DNA of 64,000 bases from Morella rubra. Lineage: Eukaryota; Streptophyta; Magnoliopsida; Fagales; Myricaceae. Numbering within the stretch: position 1 is the first letter of the stretch; every line of letters begins with the position of its first letter. Below, piece after piece: positions 35,585 through 47,484 of this stretch. Made by a program: the position numbers and the translations under genes. The notes under the pieces were generated by a model. The model was given only the letters and a program-made list of their open reading frames with translations, ran no database searches and was not told the DNA's origin. Where the stretch lies: assembly GCA_003952965.2 (NCBI GenBank), contig CM025856.1, forward strand, positions 96,038 through 160,037, written 5' to 3'.

Positions 35585-37700
35585 CCTCACAGATTTTTTT
35601 CGCCCTCGCAAGGACTCCGCCAAGGAGATCCTCTTTCTCCCTTCCTATTTATTTTAGGATCGGAGGTTCTTTCTAGATTGCTTATTTCAGCTTAAGAGAG
35701 AGGTGCCCTCCATGGTATTAAGGTGAACCGGTCAGCCCCTCCTATCTCCCATTTGTTATTTGTGGGCGATATTATGATTTTTTCTCAAGCGAATAGGCAG
35801 TGGTGGGCGACATTTTGGCTAAGTACTCGAGTTGGTCAGGACAGAAGGTTAATTATGGAAAATCTGCATTATTCTGCAGCGACAATACGCATCAGGAGCT
35901 GGCTGCTGCACTTTGCGATTTTTTGCAAATCAAAGCTATGTCTATTCATAGCAAATATTTGGGGCTCCCTCTTTTTATGGGGTGTTCTAGGAAGAAAGCA
36001 TTTGAGGATGTCAAAGAAAAAGTGATGAGTAAGGTGGCGGGTTGGAAGGTTAGTACGCTTTCTCAAGTGGGGAGGGCCACTCTTATCAAATTTGTGGCGA
36101 TTGCGATGCCTATTTACTGTATGTCAACATTCTTGCTTCCCAACGGTTGGTGTGCTGAAATTGACCGGACTCTGATGGACTTTTGGTGGGGGTTTCCTAC
36201 TCAAAAGGCTAGAAACTGTACTCCTCGAGCTTGGGATGATATTTGTTTGCCAAAGGAGTTGGGTGGTTTGGGGGTTAGAAAAATGTTTGAGGTCAACAAG
36301 GCGTTAATTGCAAAGTTGGGATGGAAGCTGATTTTTGAAACTGATAGTTTGTCGGTTCGCACAATAAGATTGAAATATAAGGTGCGGGACCCAATGGTTG
36401 CTTCGGTGGTGGGGGGGGGGGGAATTGTTCCTGGATTTGCAAGGGTATTCAAAAAATATTACCACAGGTTTTGAGAGGTTTATGTGTGGTGCCTTGTAGG
36501 GGTGAGTCTGTTGATATACGAACAGCTGCCTGGTTACCTTCGATGCAAGGTTCTGTCCCCAGTTGGCATGACGGAAGTCTTGGGTTTGAGGAAATTAGGA
36601 TGATGGCAGATTTGGTTTCGGATTTTTCTGGGCAGTAGGATGTGGGGCTGCTACGTGATATGTTTGATGAGGTTTTGGTTGAGGCTATTTTGCGTCTCCC
36701 TGTACCGAATTCTTCTCTTGAGGATAAATGGGTTTGGACCAAAGAACCAACTAGTATTTTTACTGTGAGATCGTTCCTTAGGGATGAGCAAGAGAGGTGT
36801 GTGCCTGCCATGTTGTTGTTGGACAAAAAATCCTGGAACTTGCTTTGAAAACTACAATTACAAGATTGGTTAAAAACGTTACTTTGGAAGGTGGCAGCGG
36901 GGGCTACAAAATGAGTTGCTGAATCTTGAGAAACATAGTGTGCAAGCATTCATTCTTAATGCTGCGTTGGTGATGGATGGCTTATGGCTGGCTCGCAATT
37001 TACTGGTACACCAACAGAAACCAATCATATTTGAGGACATTATTGCTAGGATCTGGAGGCGGTATGTGGAACACTCACATGCTTGGATGGAGGCTGAGTG
37101 TTTTGCGAGTAAGAAATGGGTTCCACCTCCTTGTGGTTGGTTGAAAGTTAATATGGATGTTGCTATCCGTCAAAATGGGTCATACATAGCAATCTTCGTT
37201 AGAGATTCTTACAGTTCCCTCTGTCTGGTGTACATAGAACGATTAGTTGCTATGGATCCAATAGTTAGGGAGGCTTTTGCTTGGGCGGAGGCGGTTTCTT
37301 TGGCTCGATGGCTTAAATGGGATAAGGTGCTTTTTGAATGTGACTCTCTCTTAGTGTGCAAAGATGTGCTTTTTGGGGAGCCACCTCAGCTTTGGGCTGC
37401 TTCGGGGATGGTAGAGCATATTTGGTTTTGCTTATTGGAGTGTCATGACTGGAGGATTGCTTGGGTTTCTCGGAAGTGCAACTTGCAAGCGCACTTATTG
37501 GCTGGTTGGGCAGCTCGTTTTGGGATTGTTGGTTTTGTTCCCTTTTCCATTATTCCCGAGCATATTCGGGGCTGTGATATGCATCCTTGACTTTGTCTCG
37601 CCTGTTGTTTATATGGGTGTCGGTTTAGCCAAAATAAAAGGATGCAATTTCAACTACTCTCACAGCAGCCAAAGCCTCACCCACCAATGGGTTTATGCCT
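35585..37700 (+). mobile_element. LINE ORF2, RT second half, zf-RVT and RNase H-like end
   Basis: It continues the LINE cut at 25167. RT thumb and connection motifs are seen (SKYLGLPLFMGCSRKKAFED, KVAGWKVSTLSQVGRATLIK), then WWGFPTQKA, LGGLGVRKM, the zf-RVT part (DKWVWTKEPTSIFTVRSFL) and an RNase H-like domain at 36916-37590 (CGWLKVNMDVAIRQNGSYIA, FECDSLLVCKDV). The usual FADD box near 35757 reads FVGD, so the polymerase site is altered as well as the frame being broken. Several stops occur (after 36474, near 36849). The 3' end is not sharp; it lies near 37650-37700. Confidence 0.8.
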
Positions 37701-37758
37701 GAATATGCTCTATGTACATAGTACAGAGAGAGCTAGAAGAGTCTCTACAAGAGACGAT

Positions 37759-37954
37759 TGTCAAAAATATGATTTCAATAATTCCAACTCGCTCGTTACA
37801 TTCTGGTTTGTAAACTTATAAAGAAGAAAATACAAATCGTTTTCTACACTATACAAATCTTTGTTTCTATAAATGTGTACAACTATAACGGAAAGAATAT
37901 CTTTCCTATAATCCCTAATCTCCTATAATTTCTCCATGACAACTCACGCCAACA
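37759..37954 (-). repeat. 3' LTR of the short-LTR copia element
   Basis: Reads TGTCAAAAATATG at one end and CGCCAACA at the other, followed by the minus-strand polypurine stretch GAGTGGGAG. Its left half matches 42716-42812 and 44350-44410. Confidence 0.8.
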
Positions 37955-37961
37955 CTCCCAC

Positions 37962-39450
37962 TCAAGTTGATGCATAGATATCTTTGATGTTCAACTTGTC
38001 TAGTGAGTTGAAAAAATCTTTGCTGCACACGGCTTTGGTAAGTATATCTGCTAATTGATCCTCTGACTTGACGAATGGAAACTGAATGATCTTGGCTTCA
38101 AGATTGTGTTTGATAAAGTGCCGATCCACCTCCATATGTTTGGTGCGATCGTGTTGTATGAGATTATGGGAGATATCAATCGCTGCTTTATTATCGCAGA
38201 AAAGATTCATTGCTGATTTTGGAGCAAATCCAATCTTGGTTAACAATCGTTTTAGCCATATCAGCTCACATGGTCCCTTGGGTATTCCCCGAAATTCAGC
38301 TTCAGCACTTGAAAGGGCTACAACTTTTTATTTTTTACTCCGCCATATCACAAGATTTCTACCAACAAAGGTGAAACATCCTGAGGTTGATTTCGATATT
38401 CCCTGCCCAATCAGCATCCGTATAGCCATGTACATCTACATGATTATTTCTGGAAAATACAAGACCTTTCCCTGGATAGGATTTCAAATATCTGAGGATA
38501 CACATCACAGCATCCATGTGCTCCTTACTTGGACAATGCATGAACTGGCTTACTACGCTAACCGCATATGCAATATCAGGCCAAGTATGAGAGAGATAAA
38601 TAAGTTTGCCAACTAGGCGTTGGTATCTCTCTTTGTCAGCTGGCTTCTGATTTTCATATATCCCTAGTTTATGATTTTGAATGATTGGGGTATCCACAGG
38701 CTTACACTCTAATAAACCCACTTCTGCTAATAAATCCAAAATATATTTTCGTTGAGACAAAATTATACTTTGATTTGACTTCGCAACTTCTATGCTTAAA
38801 AAATATTTTAGTTCGCCCAGATTTTTCATTTCAAACTCCGCCGCCAGCTGCTCTTGGAGTCTTGATATCTCATCAAGATCATCTCCTGTAATGATCATAT
38901 CATCCACATAGACAATTAAGACTGTCACCTTGCCATTTTGTCTCTTTAGGAATAAAGTATGATCTAAGTTGCTCTGATGAAATCCATATTTTCTCATTGC
39001 CAGACTAAATCTTCCAAACCATGCTCTTGGCGATTGCTTCAATCCATACAAGGCGTGTTGTAACTTACAAACCACCTTAGATCCATCAGTCACAGAATAT
39101 CCCAGAGGAATATCCATGTACACTTCCTCTTCAAGATCGCCATAGAGGAAGGCATTTTTCACATCAAATTGGTGTAGTGGCCAATCCAAATTTGCTGCAA
39201 GGGACAATAATACTCGAACAGTATTTAATTTTGCCACTGGTGAAAAGGTTTCATGATAATCGACACCATATGTATGAGTGTAGCCTTTGGCCACGAGTCT
39301 CGCCTTGTACCACGAGTCTCACCTTGTACCATTCGATTGAACCATCTGCCTTATGTTTGATAGAGAAAACCCACTTACATCCCACGGTTTTTTTTCTATT
39401 CGGTAATGGCATTAAATTCCATGTTTTATTCAGCAGCAATGCATTCATTT
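37962..39450 (-). mobile_element. RT and RNase H region of the short-LTR copia element
   Basis: Motifs on the minus strand include WKFGVKWVFSIKH-like residues, AKGYTHTYGVDYHETFSPVA, FDVKNAFLYGDLEEEVYMD, YGLKQSPRAWFGRF, VYVDDMIITGDD, YTDADWAGN and SEDQLADILTKAV. Typical copia RT and RNase H; broken fossil. Confidence 0.85.
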
Positions 39451-39475
39451 CTTCTTGAATTGCTTGAGTCCAATT

Positions 39476-40215
39476 CTAGTCTCCTAAAGCATCTTCAATT
39501 CTTGTGGGGATATGCCAAGTGGACAGCTCACATACGAAAGTCTTGATTGGCTCTCTCAAAGATTTTGTAGCCACATAATTTGCAATTGCATACCGTGACT
39601 CTCTGTCCTCAAAATTTGGAGAGTAACGGCTAGGTGGTTTTTCCCGATTTTGCCTATGAGGTAACACGTATCTAGTAGGAGAAGATTCCATAATATTTGA
39701 GTTTAATTGATTTACCTCGAGCTCATTCTCAAGAGAATATGCCGCAGGTACTAGAGTTGGAGCTTCAATTGCATGCGTGAGATCTGCATCTTTTTCCACA
39801 TGTACCACCAAATCAGCATTGGCAGAATCGGTAGTATTTTTCGTGGCCGGGACCAAATCTTTCTGGCCTGGCTGCCTTGGTGAATCAGTAGTATTTTTTG
39901 TTGCTGGGACCGAATCTTCCTGGCTTGGCTGCCCTGGAGAATCGGTAGTATTTTTTGTGGCAGAGACCGAATCTTCCAGGCCTGGCGAATCTTTGTGCCT
40001 TAGCAAATCTTCATGCCCTGGTGAGTACGGCTGCCCTGGCGAGTACGGCTGCCCTGGCAAATATTCCTGCCCTGGAGAATATGACTGCCTTGGCGCCTGC
40101 CCTGGCAAATCTTCCTGCCTTGGCTGCCCTAGCGAGTATGGCTGCCCTAGAAAATCTTCCTGTCCTGGCGAATCTTTCTGCCCTGGCAAATCTTCCTGCC
40201 CTGGCCAGTTCGTGA
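39476..40215 (-). repeat. Repetitive Pro-Gly-Gln linker between integrase and RT
   Basis: The minus strand encodes many short units such as SPGQPYSPGQ and LPGQEY, and three copies of a unit containing PATKNTTDSPGQPGQ (about 39820-40000). At DNA level this is an 18-bp minisatellite (for example CCTGGCGAGTACGGCTG, about 40015-40205) plus a repeat of about 63 bp. The plus-strand frames rich in CPGEYG are shadows of it. Confidence 0.8.
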
Positions 40216-41660
40216 TAAGTAGTCATCTCCGCCTGAAGTGCGGAATTGGGAGAAAAAAACATTTCTAACTCCATAAATGTGACATCCAGAGTAACATAGA
40301 TCCACTTAGATTTAGGATCAAAGCAACGGTATCCTTTCTGATGACCGGCATATCCTAAAAACAAGCATTTGAGGGCACACGCATCAAGTTTCGTGTGTTG
40401 GTGTTTGTGGAGATGGACATAAGCTGCACATTCAAACACACGAGGAGGCAACATGAACATAGAGGGCAACGGGACATGAGAGGAGAAAGCTTGTAACGGA
40501 GTAAGAAATCCCAAAACTTTCGACGGCATACGATTTAAAAGATGAATAGCTGTAGTAACCGCATCAGCCTAAAAACGATTTGGGACATGGGCACCAAGGA
40601 GAAGGGCTCGAGAAGTTTCAAATAGATGTCTATTTTTCTGTTTCACAATGCCGTTTTGCTGAGGAGTATGTGGAAAAGACGTTTCATGAAGGATACCATG
40701 AAGTCAGCTATAATCACGAAATTGGTGATTAATAAATTCCACACCATTGTCAGATCTCAAAATTTGAATTTTAGATGAAAGCTGATTGTGCACCATAACA
40801 TGGAAAGATCAAAATACTTCCAAAACCTCATCCTTATGCTTCAACAAATATAGCCATGTCATGCGAGTACAATCATCAATAAAGAGCACAAACCACCGAA
40901 AACCCAATGGAGTAGTTATTAGGGAAGGACCCCAAACATCCGAGTGAATCAAAGCAAAAGGGATATCCCGTTTGCTAGAACTCAAAGGGTAGGCAACGTG
41001 ATAACTCTTCGCCAAAATACAAGTTTCACACTGGAAATCAAAACTCTGTACGGAAGAAAATAATGATGGAAACAGATGTTTCATATAAGTAAATGATGGA
41101 TGTCCTAGACGGCGATGCCAAAGCCAAATTTCTCGCTCTTTGACATTCACAGTAGGCTCCATATTGTGTGCTTGACCCAAACTGAGACTATCCATGTAAT
41201 AGAGCCCCCCTTTCTTAGTACACGCCCAATGATCTCCTTGGTGAGAAGATCCTGTAAAAGGCAATGAGTAGGATACATTAATACCACACAATTAAGATCC
41301 GTGTCACTTGACTTACAGATAGGAGTCTATGAGACAAGGATGACACAAGTAGGGTATTGTGAAGTTGCAATATGGGAGACAACGACACTGTGCCCGGCCC
41401 AACCACAGGGGAGATGGCACCATTGGCATTTACAATATTGGTGCGTCGTGGTAGGGAAGTTTTGGTGAAGTCCAAGGCCGCAAAGGTCATATGATCGGTG
41501 GCGCCGGAGTCAAGCAACCACATACTACGATCAACATCATGTGAAGAACTATAATAGCCACAACCAAGTATACCTGGATCGGGGAGTGCCTGAACATCCA
41601 CACTCGATGCTACCTGAGGTGTGAAGGAGAGTGCTGGGTCGGCAATCACCACAGCCACCT
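40216..41660 (-). mobile_element. Protease and integrase region of the short-LTR copia element
   Basis: On the minus strand: WLLDSGATDHM (protease), LWHRRLGHPSFTYMKHLF with CETCILAKSY (GAG-pre-integrase and zinc finger), HSDVWGPSLITTPLGFRWFV (integrase core) and the C-terminal block KCLFLGYAGHQKGYRCFDP. Standard copia order; broken. Confidence 0.85.
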
Positions 41661-41664
41661 TCTC

Positions 41665-42660
41665 GAGACCTACATCTTTCTCACATTAGAACGACATTTG
41701 CGGGCTTGATGCTTGCTCCACCAATCTGGGTACCCGTGAAGCTTGAAGCAAGTTTCACGAGTATGTTTTGAGTTGCCACAATGAGTGCACTTCAAGCCAT
41801 CGGTGGATGCATTTGTTTTTGACTTCCAGCTAGGCCAAGGTGATTAGAGGGTCCAAGCTGCAGGCCCTTGGTGGCAAGAACTGCACCAGAAGCATGATCT
41901 GTATGGCTGTGATCATAACAGCCTGTCGAGTAGCTTCTCGGCGGACATGAGCGTAGGCTTGTTCTACTGTGGGAAAAAGGCGTAGCTGCAGTACATCTCC
42001 TCTGATTTTGTCAAGTTTGTCATCGAGTCCATCCAGAAACACGTAGACCCGATCTTCTTGAACAATATTATTATAGTGATGAATATCAACTGCACATTCC
42101 ATAGGATTAGGACGTTGAAAATCTGTTTCACACATAACCCCTGGAGATCAGTATAATATTTTTCAAGAGATCCTCCAGCTTGTTTAAGCTGAGTCACACG
42201 ATGCCACAGGTCGTAAACTTGAGATGTATCACTACCGTCAAAGTAAGTGGTAGCAATAGAATCCCAAACAAGCTTTGCAGTAGGAAAGCGAATAAAATTA
42301 CCAATAAGCGAAGACTCCATGGAGTTAATCAACCAGCCCTTGACAATGGCGTTGTCCGTGCGCCATTTGCGAAAGGTTGGATCGGTTGAAGGAGGTTGCG
42401 GGATATCACCATTAATATAACCCAACTTGTCTTTGCCTGAGATATACATCTTGACAACTTGGGACCATAAGGCATAGTTGGAGCCGTCCAACTTAATGCC
42501 GATTGGAGCTGCAGGTTCTGTGGTCAAGGTTGGTGCTGGACCTTGTTTAAGGCTTCAGTCATTTTTGTGGTAAGTTCGGTGAAGATGGATTCGGGCTGAG
42601 ATGCACCAGATCTTTCTTCTGCATCTGAGTTCGACATGGTTGGTGAGGAGGGAAGGAAAA
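41665..42660 (-). mobile_element. gag region of the short-LTR copia element
   Basis: The minus strand starts near 42636 (MSNSDAEERSG) and reads IGIKLDGSNYALWSQVVKMY, VKGWLINSMESSLIGNFIRF and LQGLC, the gag-type domain of Retrofit/Tork-like copia elements. Downstream lies a zinc-knuckle zone near 41690-41790. Broken fossil. Confidence 0.8.
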
Positions 42661-42815
42661 ATTTAGGGTTTGAGGTGGATACAGGACCAAGAAAGGGAAC
42701 TTGGCTTTGATACCATGTCAAAAATATGATTTCAATAATTCCAACAGTCTGCTTATAAAGAACAAATCTGTTTCTATAAATGTGTACAACTATAACGGAA
42801 AGAATATCTTTCGAC

Positions 42816-43765
42816 AACTTACCAAAATTCTTTTTCCATACGTTGAAAGATCTGAATTAAGTCAGCTGACCAATGCATACCCGAAAGTCTACGAAGAGAT
42901 CCCGGAGTAATTGATGCTCGGATGTTGACAATCTGTCCAGAGTAATCTCAGAAACAGCCTGACCTGAGCTGGAACTCTCGATGCCGACAGAAAGATTCTT
43001 CGAAATATCGAAACTCTCGAGCATCCATTTCTTATGGGCAAATCGTGTACTTGACCCAGTTTGAACCAATTGTCCCTTGGATATTTCTTCCCATTTTCTG
43101 TTGATTAATTTTTTCTTACTATTCCTTTCCTTTGGTCCCGTATATCTGGTAAAAAAGGTACCCAATAATTACCCAAAAAGGTACCAAAGTTCAGGGGAAA
43201 AAGAAGAAGAAAATTTATAATTTGGAATCAATTTACCATGGAAATAGAATCAAAATTGGAGAAACGAAATTGCAAACCTTGTGAGGACAAGGTGTGAATG
43301 ATGGATTTATAATAGTTCAATTCTAGTTTTATTGATTCAGATAATATGACTTTCCGATTCAGATCATTGGACAAAATCAATAAATAACAAAAGCAAATGC
43401 ACTGATCAAATCATAGAAAGCGAAAGGAAATGGAATTAACTTATTTAAGAGACATGATCATCTCCACCAGCCTATTCAAAGAATTGTTGCGGAGCGCCAC
43501 GAACTGGAACAGAAGGAGCGGGATAAATGATACAAGGCTTCCCCTATACAAGAGACAAATAGGCAAGTATAGGCCAAGATATTGGACACATTCTGGAAAG
43601 GTTCAATGGACGGTCCTTCCATTTTTTTCATAAGACAATTCAACAGAGATGCATTCACTAATCTCATCATCAAGAAGGAACCGAGGCTTGCCATGTCAGG
43701 GAGCAGCCCAGACATAAGAGGCTCAGGGCAAAACCAACTGCTATTTCGAAAACTGAAATCCATGT
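42816..43765. other. Unassigned segment with a small basic ORF
   Basis: A minus-strand frame of 102 codons (42857-43165) starts MGTFFTRYTGPKERNSKKK and contains SSSSGQAVSEITLDRL. A second minus frame (43476-43763) starts MDFSFRNSSWFCPEPL. I do not recognise either, and I tried organelle genes without a match. They may be exons of a decayed host gene. No repeat ends are visible. Confidence 0.3.
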
Positions 43766-44412
43766 AATATTCTTAGTACGCCCAATGATCTCACATCATG
43801 GAAGAATGAGAGATCAACTACTCACCATCAGACGCTCATATGGGTTTGGATCTCAAAGGGACATTGCGTTTGAACCAATAAATTGTACGCCACAACACTG
43901 GAAAGCTAGACAATTTTGTAGCAAGAACTGCACCTGATGATCGTAATCATAACAGACTTCTTGTAGGCTTACCGAGAGGACATCACTGAGGATAGAATCC
44001 TCTTGGCAACAGGACATTCCATGGCGACGAAAATCACGGCAGTAGCGATCGAACTGAGTACACGGTTAGCGTCAAAGTACAATAGAGTTTGCAGTAGGAA
44101 ACGAATAAAATTGCGTCCATAGAGTTAATCAACCACCCTTGACAATGGATTTGCGAAAGATCGGTTGAGGAATATCACCATTAATAGTCTTTGCCGAGAT
44201 GTACATCTCACAACTTGGGACCAGAGGGCATAGTTGGAGCCATCCAACTTAATGGATTGGAGCAGCAAGGTTCAGTGGTCAAACTTCTTCGTCATTTTTG
44301 TGGTAAGTCCAGATGCACTAGGCATCAGTCTCCATAAATGTCACGGGTTTGTAAACTTATAAAGAAGAAAATACAAATCGTTTCTATAAATGTGTACAAC
44401 TATAACGGAGAT
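43766..44412 (-). mobile_element. Decayed partial duplicate of the short-LTR copia element
   Basis: It repeats, in the same order, parts of 41200-41240 and 41860-42600 and the LTR piece 37800-37890 (for example TAAATGTGTACAACTATAAC). Most of the length difference is short missing blocks. A fossil fragment with no usable frame. Confidence 0.7.
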
Positions 44413-44990
44413 CACGTCGAGACGTCAAACAACCTCTGGAAAAACCGAGGTTCTCAAAAACAAGCAGCCAAGTGCTCAGAGTGACGCCGAGCCACAGACG
44501 ACTAAAGTTCAGAAATAATAACTGCCTTATCCTCATGAACAGCTTTGTTACAGGCGAACCAAACTTCATCAAAGATCAAAGCTGCATACAACATAAAGCT
44601 AGGCAGGCAAGAAGCACGGATACCCAACTGGAACTCAGCGTCAATCAAAAAACGAATCCAACCGGCAGAGGAAACAACTGGTATACAAGAGAGGTCAAGA
44701 GACCAATTAGATGAAGATCTCCACAAAGCAAGGGTCACCAGACAATCATGAACCAAGTGAAGAATGGTCTCTTGGTGCCCACCACAAACAGAACAGCAGG
44801 GCCAGGTTCAACATCCGCCACCGAAGAACGGAAAGAAGTGAAAAACAGAGTTCATTTGCACAACGCCATGATATAAGAATCATAAGGTAGCTAGGACATA
44901 TCATGAGATGGAGATCAACAGTGGTTCCGATCACGAAGATCAATCTCTTCAACTAAATTCAAGACCCCAAAGCCAGCCATGCATATAATA
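44413..44990 (-). mobile_element. LINE fragment, zf-RVT region
   Basis: The minus-strand frame at 44502-44756 starts with HDCLVTLALWRSSSNWSLDL and has WIRFLIDAEFQLGIRA and FDEVWFACNKAVHEDKAV, which fits the region between zf-RVT and RNase H in plant LINEs. CCVCGGHQETILHL-type residues can be read around 44760-44800. It is broken and truncated at both ends. Confidence 0.55.
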
Positions 44991-45059
44991 CCAAGAATAC
45001 AACAACTACGGCACATGCAAGAATTAAACTTTACTAACCTGGATTCGACGGAACGAGCT

Positions 45060-45835
45060 AGGTATCTATGATGGCGAGCAATATGCAAGACTTATGCTTT
45101 CACGGTTCACCTGTTGTGAACTTAGATCACAATGTGCATGGAGTTAGCGTGCGTTTTTCTTTGGCACCTGATGAATGAAACTCTTGTATTTTTGCACCTT
45201 CGTCCTGTTATTGAGTCGTGTTCGGTCAACAGGGTCCATCTTAGTGCCGTTATTTGAATCAGAATGTTTGTCATGATGGGACCCTCTTATCTCTACCTAT
45301 TATTCATTTTTCCAATTGTACCCGTATTAGTGGGAAATGTGATGCTGAAAGCCATCCTTCCAAGCTCTTTCTCCGTCAGTAGGTTACTGTACGGGGCGCG
45401 CATCTTCAAATCATCTGGAGTATTCTGCATGAAAGGGATGTTACTTTGCCCACATGATATCCCCATAGGCAAACTTGGCAGGACCTTAAAGTAACTTTAA
45501 ACACTCTTCCTTATAAGAACAACGAGCATCAACCAAGCAAAAGTCTATAGGATCTGGAATATTTCGATACCCCCGTGGGTGTCGGCCGCAGCAAAAGAAA
45601 TGAACGGAGAAAGTTAGCTATCCATGATGTTGAGCAATATTATGCAAGACTTATGCTTTCAGCTGTTGTGAACTTAGATTACAATGTGCATGGAGTTAGC
45701 CTGCGTTTTTCTTAGGCACCTGAAGAACAAAACTCTTGGATTTTTGTTCCTTTGTTCTCTGATTATTGAGTCATGTTGAATGAAGAGGGTCCATCTTAGC
45801 GCCGTTAATTGCAATCAGTGTCGTTGTCATGATGG
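45060..45835. repeat. Tandem duplication of about 550 bp including duplicated block, copy C
   Basis: 45060-45285 and 45610-45835 match each other (GCAAGACTTATGCTTTCA, TGTTGTGAACTTAGAT, CACAATGTGCATGGAGTTAG, GAGGGTCCATCTTAG-like words). Between them, 45260-45560 matches 12611-12644 plus 13764-13870, and 47505-47650. Non-coding. Confidence 0.65.
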
Positions 45836-46084
45836 TCAGCTAATATATATTATTGAACACTAGCCACAGGTCCTTTGTGGATCTTTTCTGGACCTCGGGT
45901 GGGCTTTGTTGTGCCCAGATTATCGGCGCTTTTAGTACTAACATGTTTAGATTCCGGTAGTGGCATCTACGGTTACAAGTCATTCGCTCTCTCTCTGCCT
46001 AGCATGTAGTATATAATGGTTTTTTCGATTCTTTTTTGGGATCTTGTTAGTTTTCTTTTACGGGTATTAATTAGGCCTAATGTA
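45836..46084. other. Intergenic DNA
   Basis: No gene or element is recognised between the tandem duplication and the hAT-type element. Confidence 0.4.
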
Positions 46085-46092
46085 GGTTTATC

Positions 46093-46739
46093 TAAGCATG
46101 GGCAAAAATTCTGGTAAGAATCAAAATTTTCGGTTTCACTTCCGATTCCGGCATATACTGGAATCGGAACCAAAAGTTATTTTTGACAATTTCTGGAACT
46201 AGAAATTCCAGCGGAATTACCGTAATTTCCGGTTCCAGTTTTTTAAAAAAATAAAATAAAAATAGTGCTCAAAATAAAGTATAACATATGGAATTTGATT
46301 GAATGTTTATTTTAGAATCTAGATTTTAGATGAATATTTTACATTTATTGTTAATTTATGATGAATAATTAAAAAATACCGAAAATTGTTCTGTCTTTTT
46401 TTTTTTTTTTAAAAAAAAATAGGGCTCAAAATAATGTATAACATATGGAATTTGCTTGAATGTTTATTTTAGAATCTATATTTTGGATGAATGTTTACAT
46501 TATTATTAATTTATGATAAATAACATAAAAATCTTCCAAAAATTCAGTCAAAAAAATATTTTTGGCTCATTAGCCCCAAAAAAACATGTCCAAAAAAGCC
46601 CACATGTCGAATCGGAATTTCGATTTCTATTCGGTAAAATACCGGAATGGAAACGGAACGAAAAAATTGCATGCCAGTGAGTATCGGAACGGAACCAGAA
46701 TTGGTCATTCTGTTGCATCCGTTCCGATACCCACCCTTA
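46093..46739. mobile_element. hAT-type non-autonomous element (647 bp)
   Basis: It starts TAAGCATGGGCAAAAATTC and ends CCGATACCCACCCTTA, inverted ends of the TAGGGGTGGGCAA group, and has a perfect 8-bp duplication GGTTTATC (46085-46092, 46740-46747). Inside, two copies of a repeat of about 165 bp follow each other (CTCAAAATAA and ATAACATATGGAATTTG at about 46267 and 46433). Non-coding. Confidence 0.85.
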
Positions 46740-46747
46740 GGTTTATC

Positions 46748-47480
46748 TTGTATGGTTCTAACTTTTAAATGCATGCCTTATGGCATTATTTAAAAAGAAA
46801 AAAAAATATTAGCATAGGTTCTTTTGGATCCTTTTTTAATAGGTCCATCACAACCTCCATTGGGCTAACCACCCGTAGGAACTATACTTGTAGTCCAGAA
46901 CTTGGGATGGGTTAAAAGGCTCAAATTCTCATTCCTTACTCCTACAAGCAAAATCAGATATTCTAAACACAATCTCCCCCCTGGGGATTTCTTCATCTTC
47001 TCTTTTATCACTCTCCCTCCTTCTTTCTTTCCTTCCTTTTTCTTTTTCTTTCTTTGGGAAAAATCCACTTTTTTTCCTCCTCTGAGGTCCTTCTTTCTTA
47101 TCTTTTTTGTCTCCCCTTTGGGCCTCGAGATCTCTTAGGCCTCAGCCCTATTTTCTTCGGGCTTTCTTTCTCCCAGGATTCTTTCAGTCCCATCTCCCTT
47201 TTCTCAAAAGCGGCATTGTCAAGGTTGGTCTCCTTTGAGGCAGATTACGTCGACTTCCTTTCTGTCACTTTTTCATCTGTTAGCTTAATTAATAAATAAC
47301 AGAAAATAATCATAATTTCTTATGTAAATTGTCTTTATCCAAAAAAGCATGAACAGTCAGCCCCTGTCGTAAGCCTCCAATCACCGGAGAGTGAGCATGA
47401 TGTTGAATGGGCTGATTCTTTTCTCACCACTTTGGGCTAATAACTATGGGCTTTTGTAGTATGGAGAAATTATTCTCCCA
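46748..47480. other. Intergenic DNA, pyrimidine-rich
   Basis: A T/C-rich stretch spans about 46980-47180. Frames here (such as those rich in Phe, Ser and Pro) are composition artefacts. No gene is recognised. Confidence 0.4.
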
Positions 47481-47484
47481 TCAG

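Larger units (their letters stand above)
37759..42815 (-). mobile_element. Ty1/copia element with short LTRs, minus strand
   Basis: The 3' LTR lies at 37759-37954 (about 196 bp, TG...CA) and a reduced 5' LTR at about 42716-42812. Between them, read on the minus strand, are gag, protease, integrase, RT and RNase H in copia order. The primer-binding site, TGGTATCAAAGCC on the minus strand, is at 42703-42715. The coding region is broken, with several interruptions. No clean target duplication is seen because the right end is eroded. The LTRs differ by several missing blocks, which suggests an older insertion than the 25.2-kb element. Confidence 0.85.

Noticed and set aside
39820-40205. CRISPR-like regular repeat spacing
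   Set aside because: The repeats are contiguous coding minisatellites without unique spacers, in a plant retrotransposon.
39777-40268. Cys-Pro-Gly-rich plus-strand protein resembling a repeat peptide
   Set aside because: It is the complementary frame of the copia Pro-Gly-Gln linker and has no start context or homology of its own.
42857-43763. Chloroplast or mitochondrial DNA insert
   Set aside because: The frames had an organelle-like feel, but no match to the organelle proteins I can recall held up.
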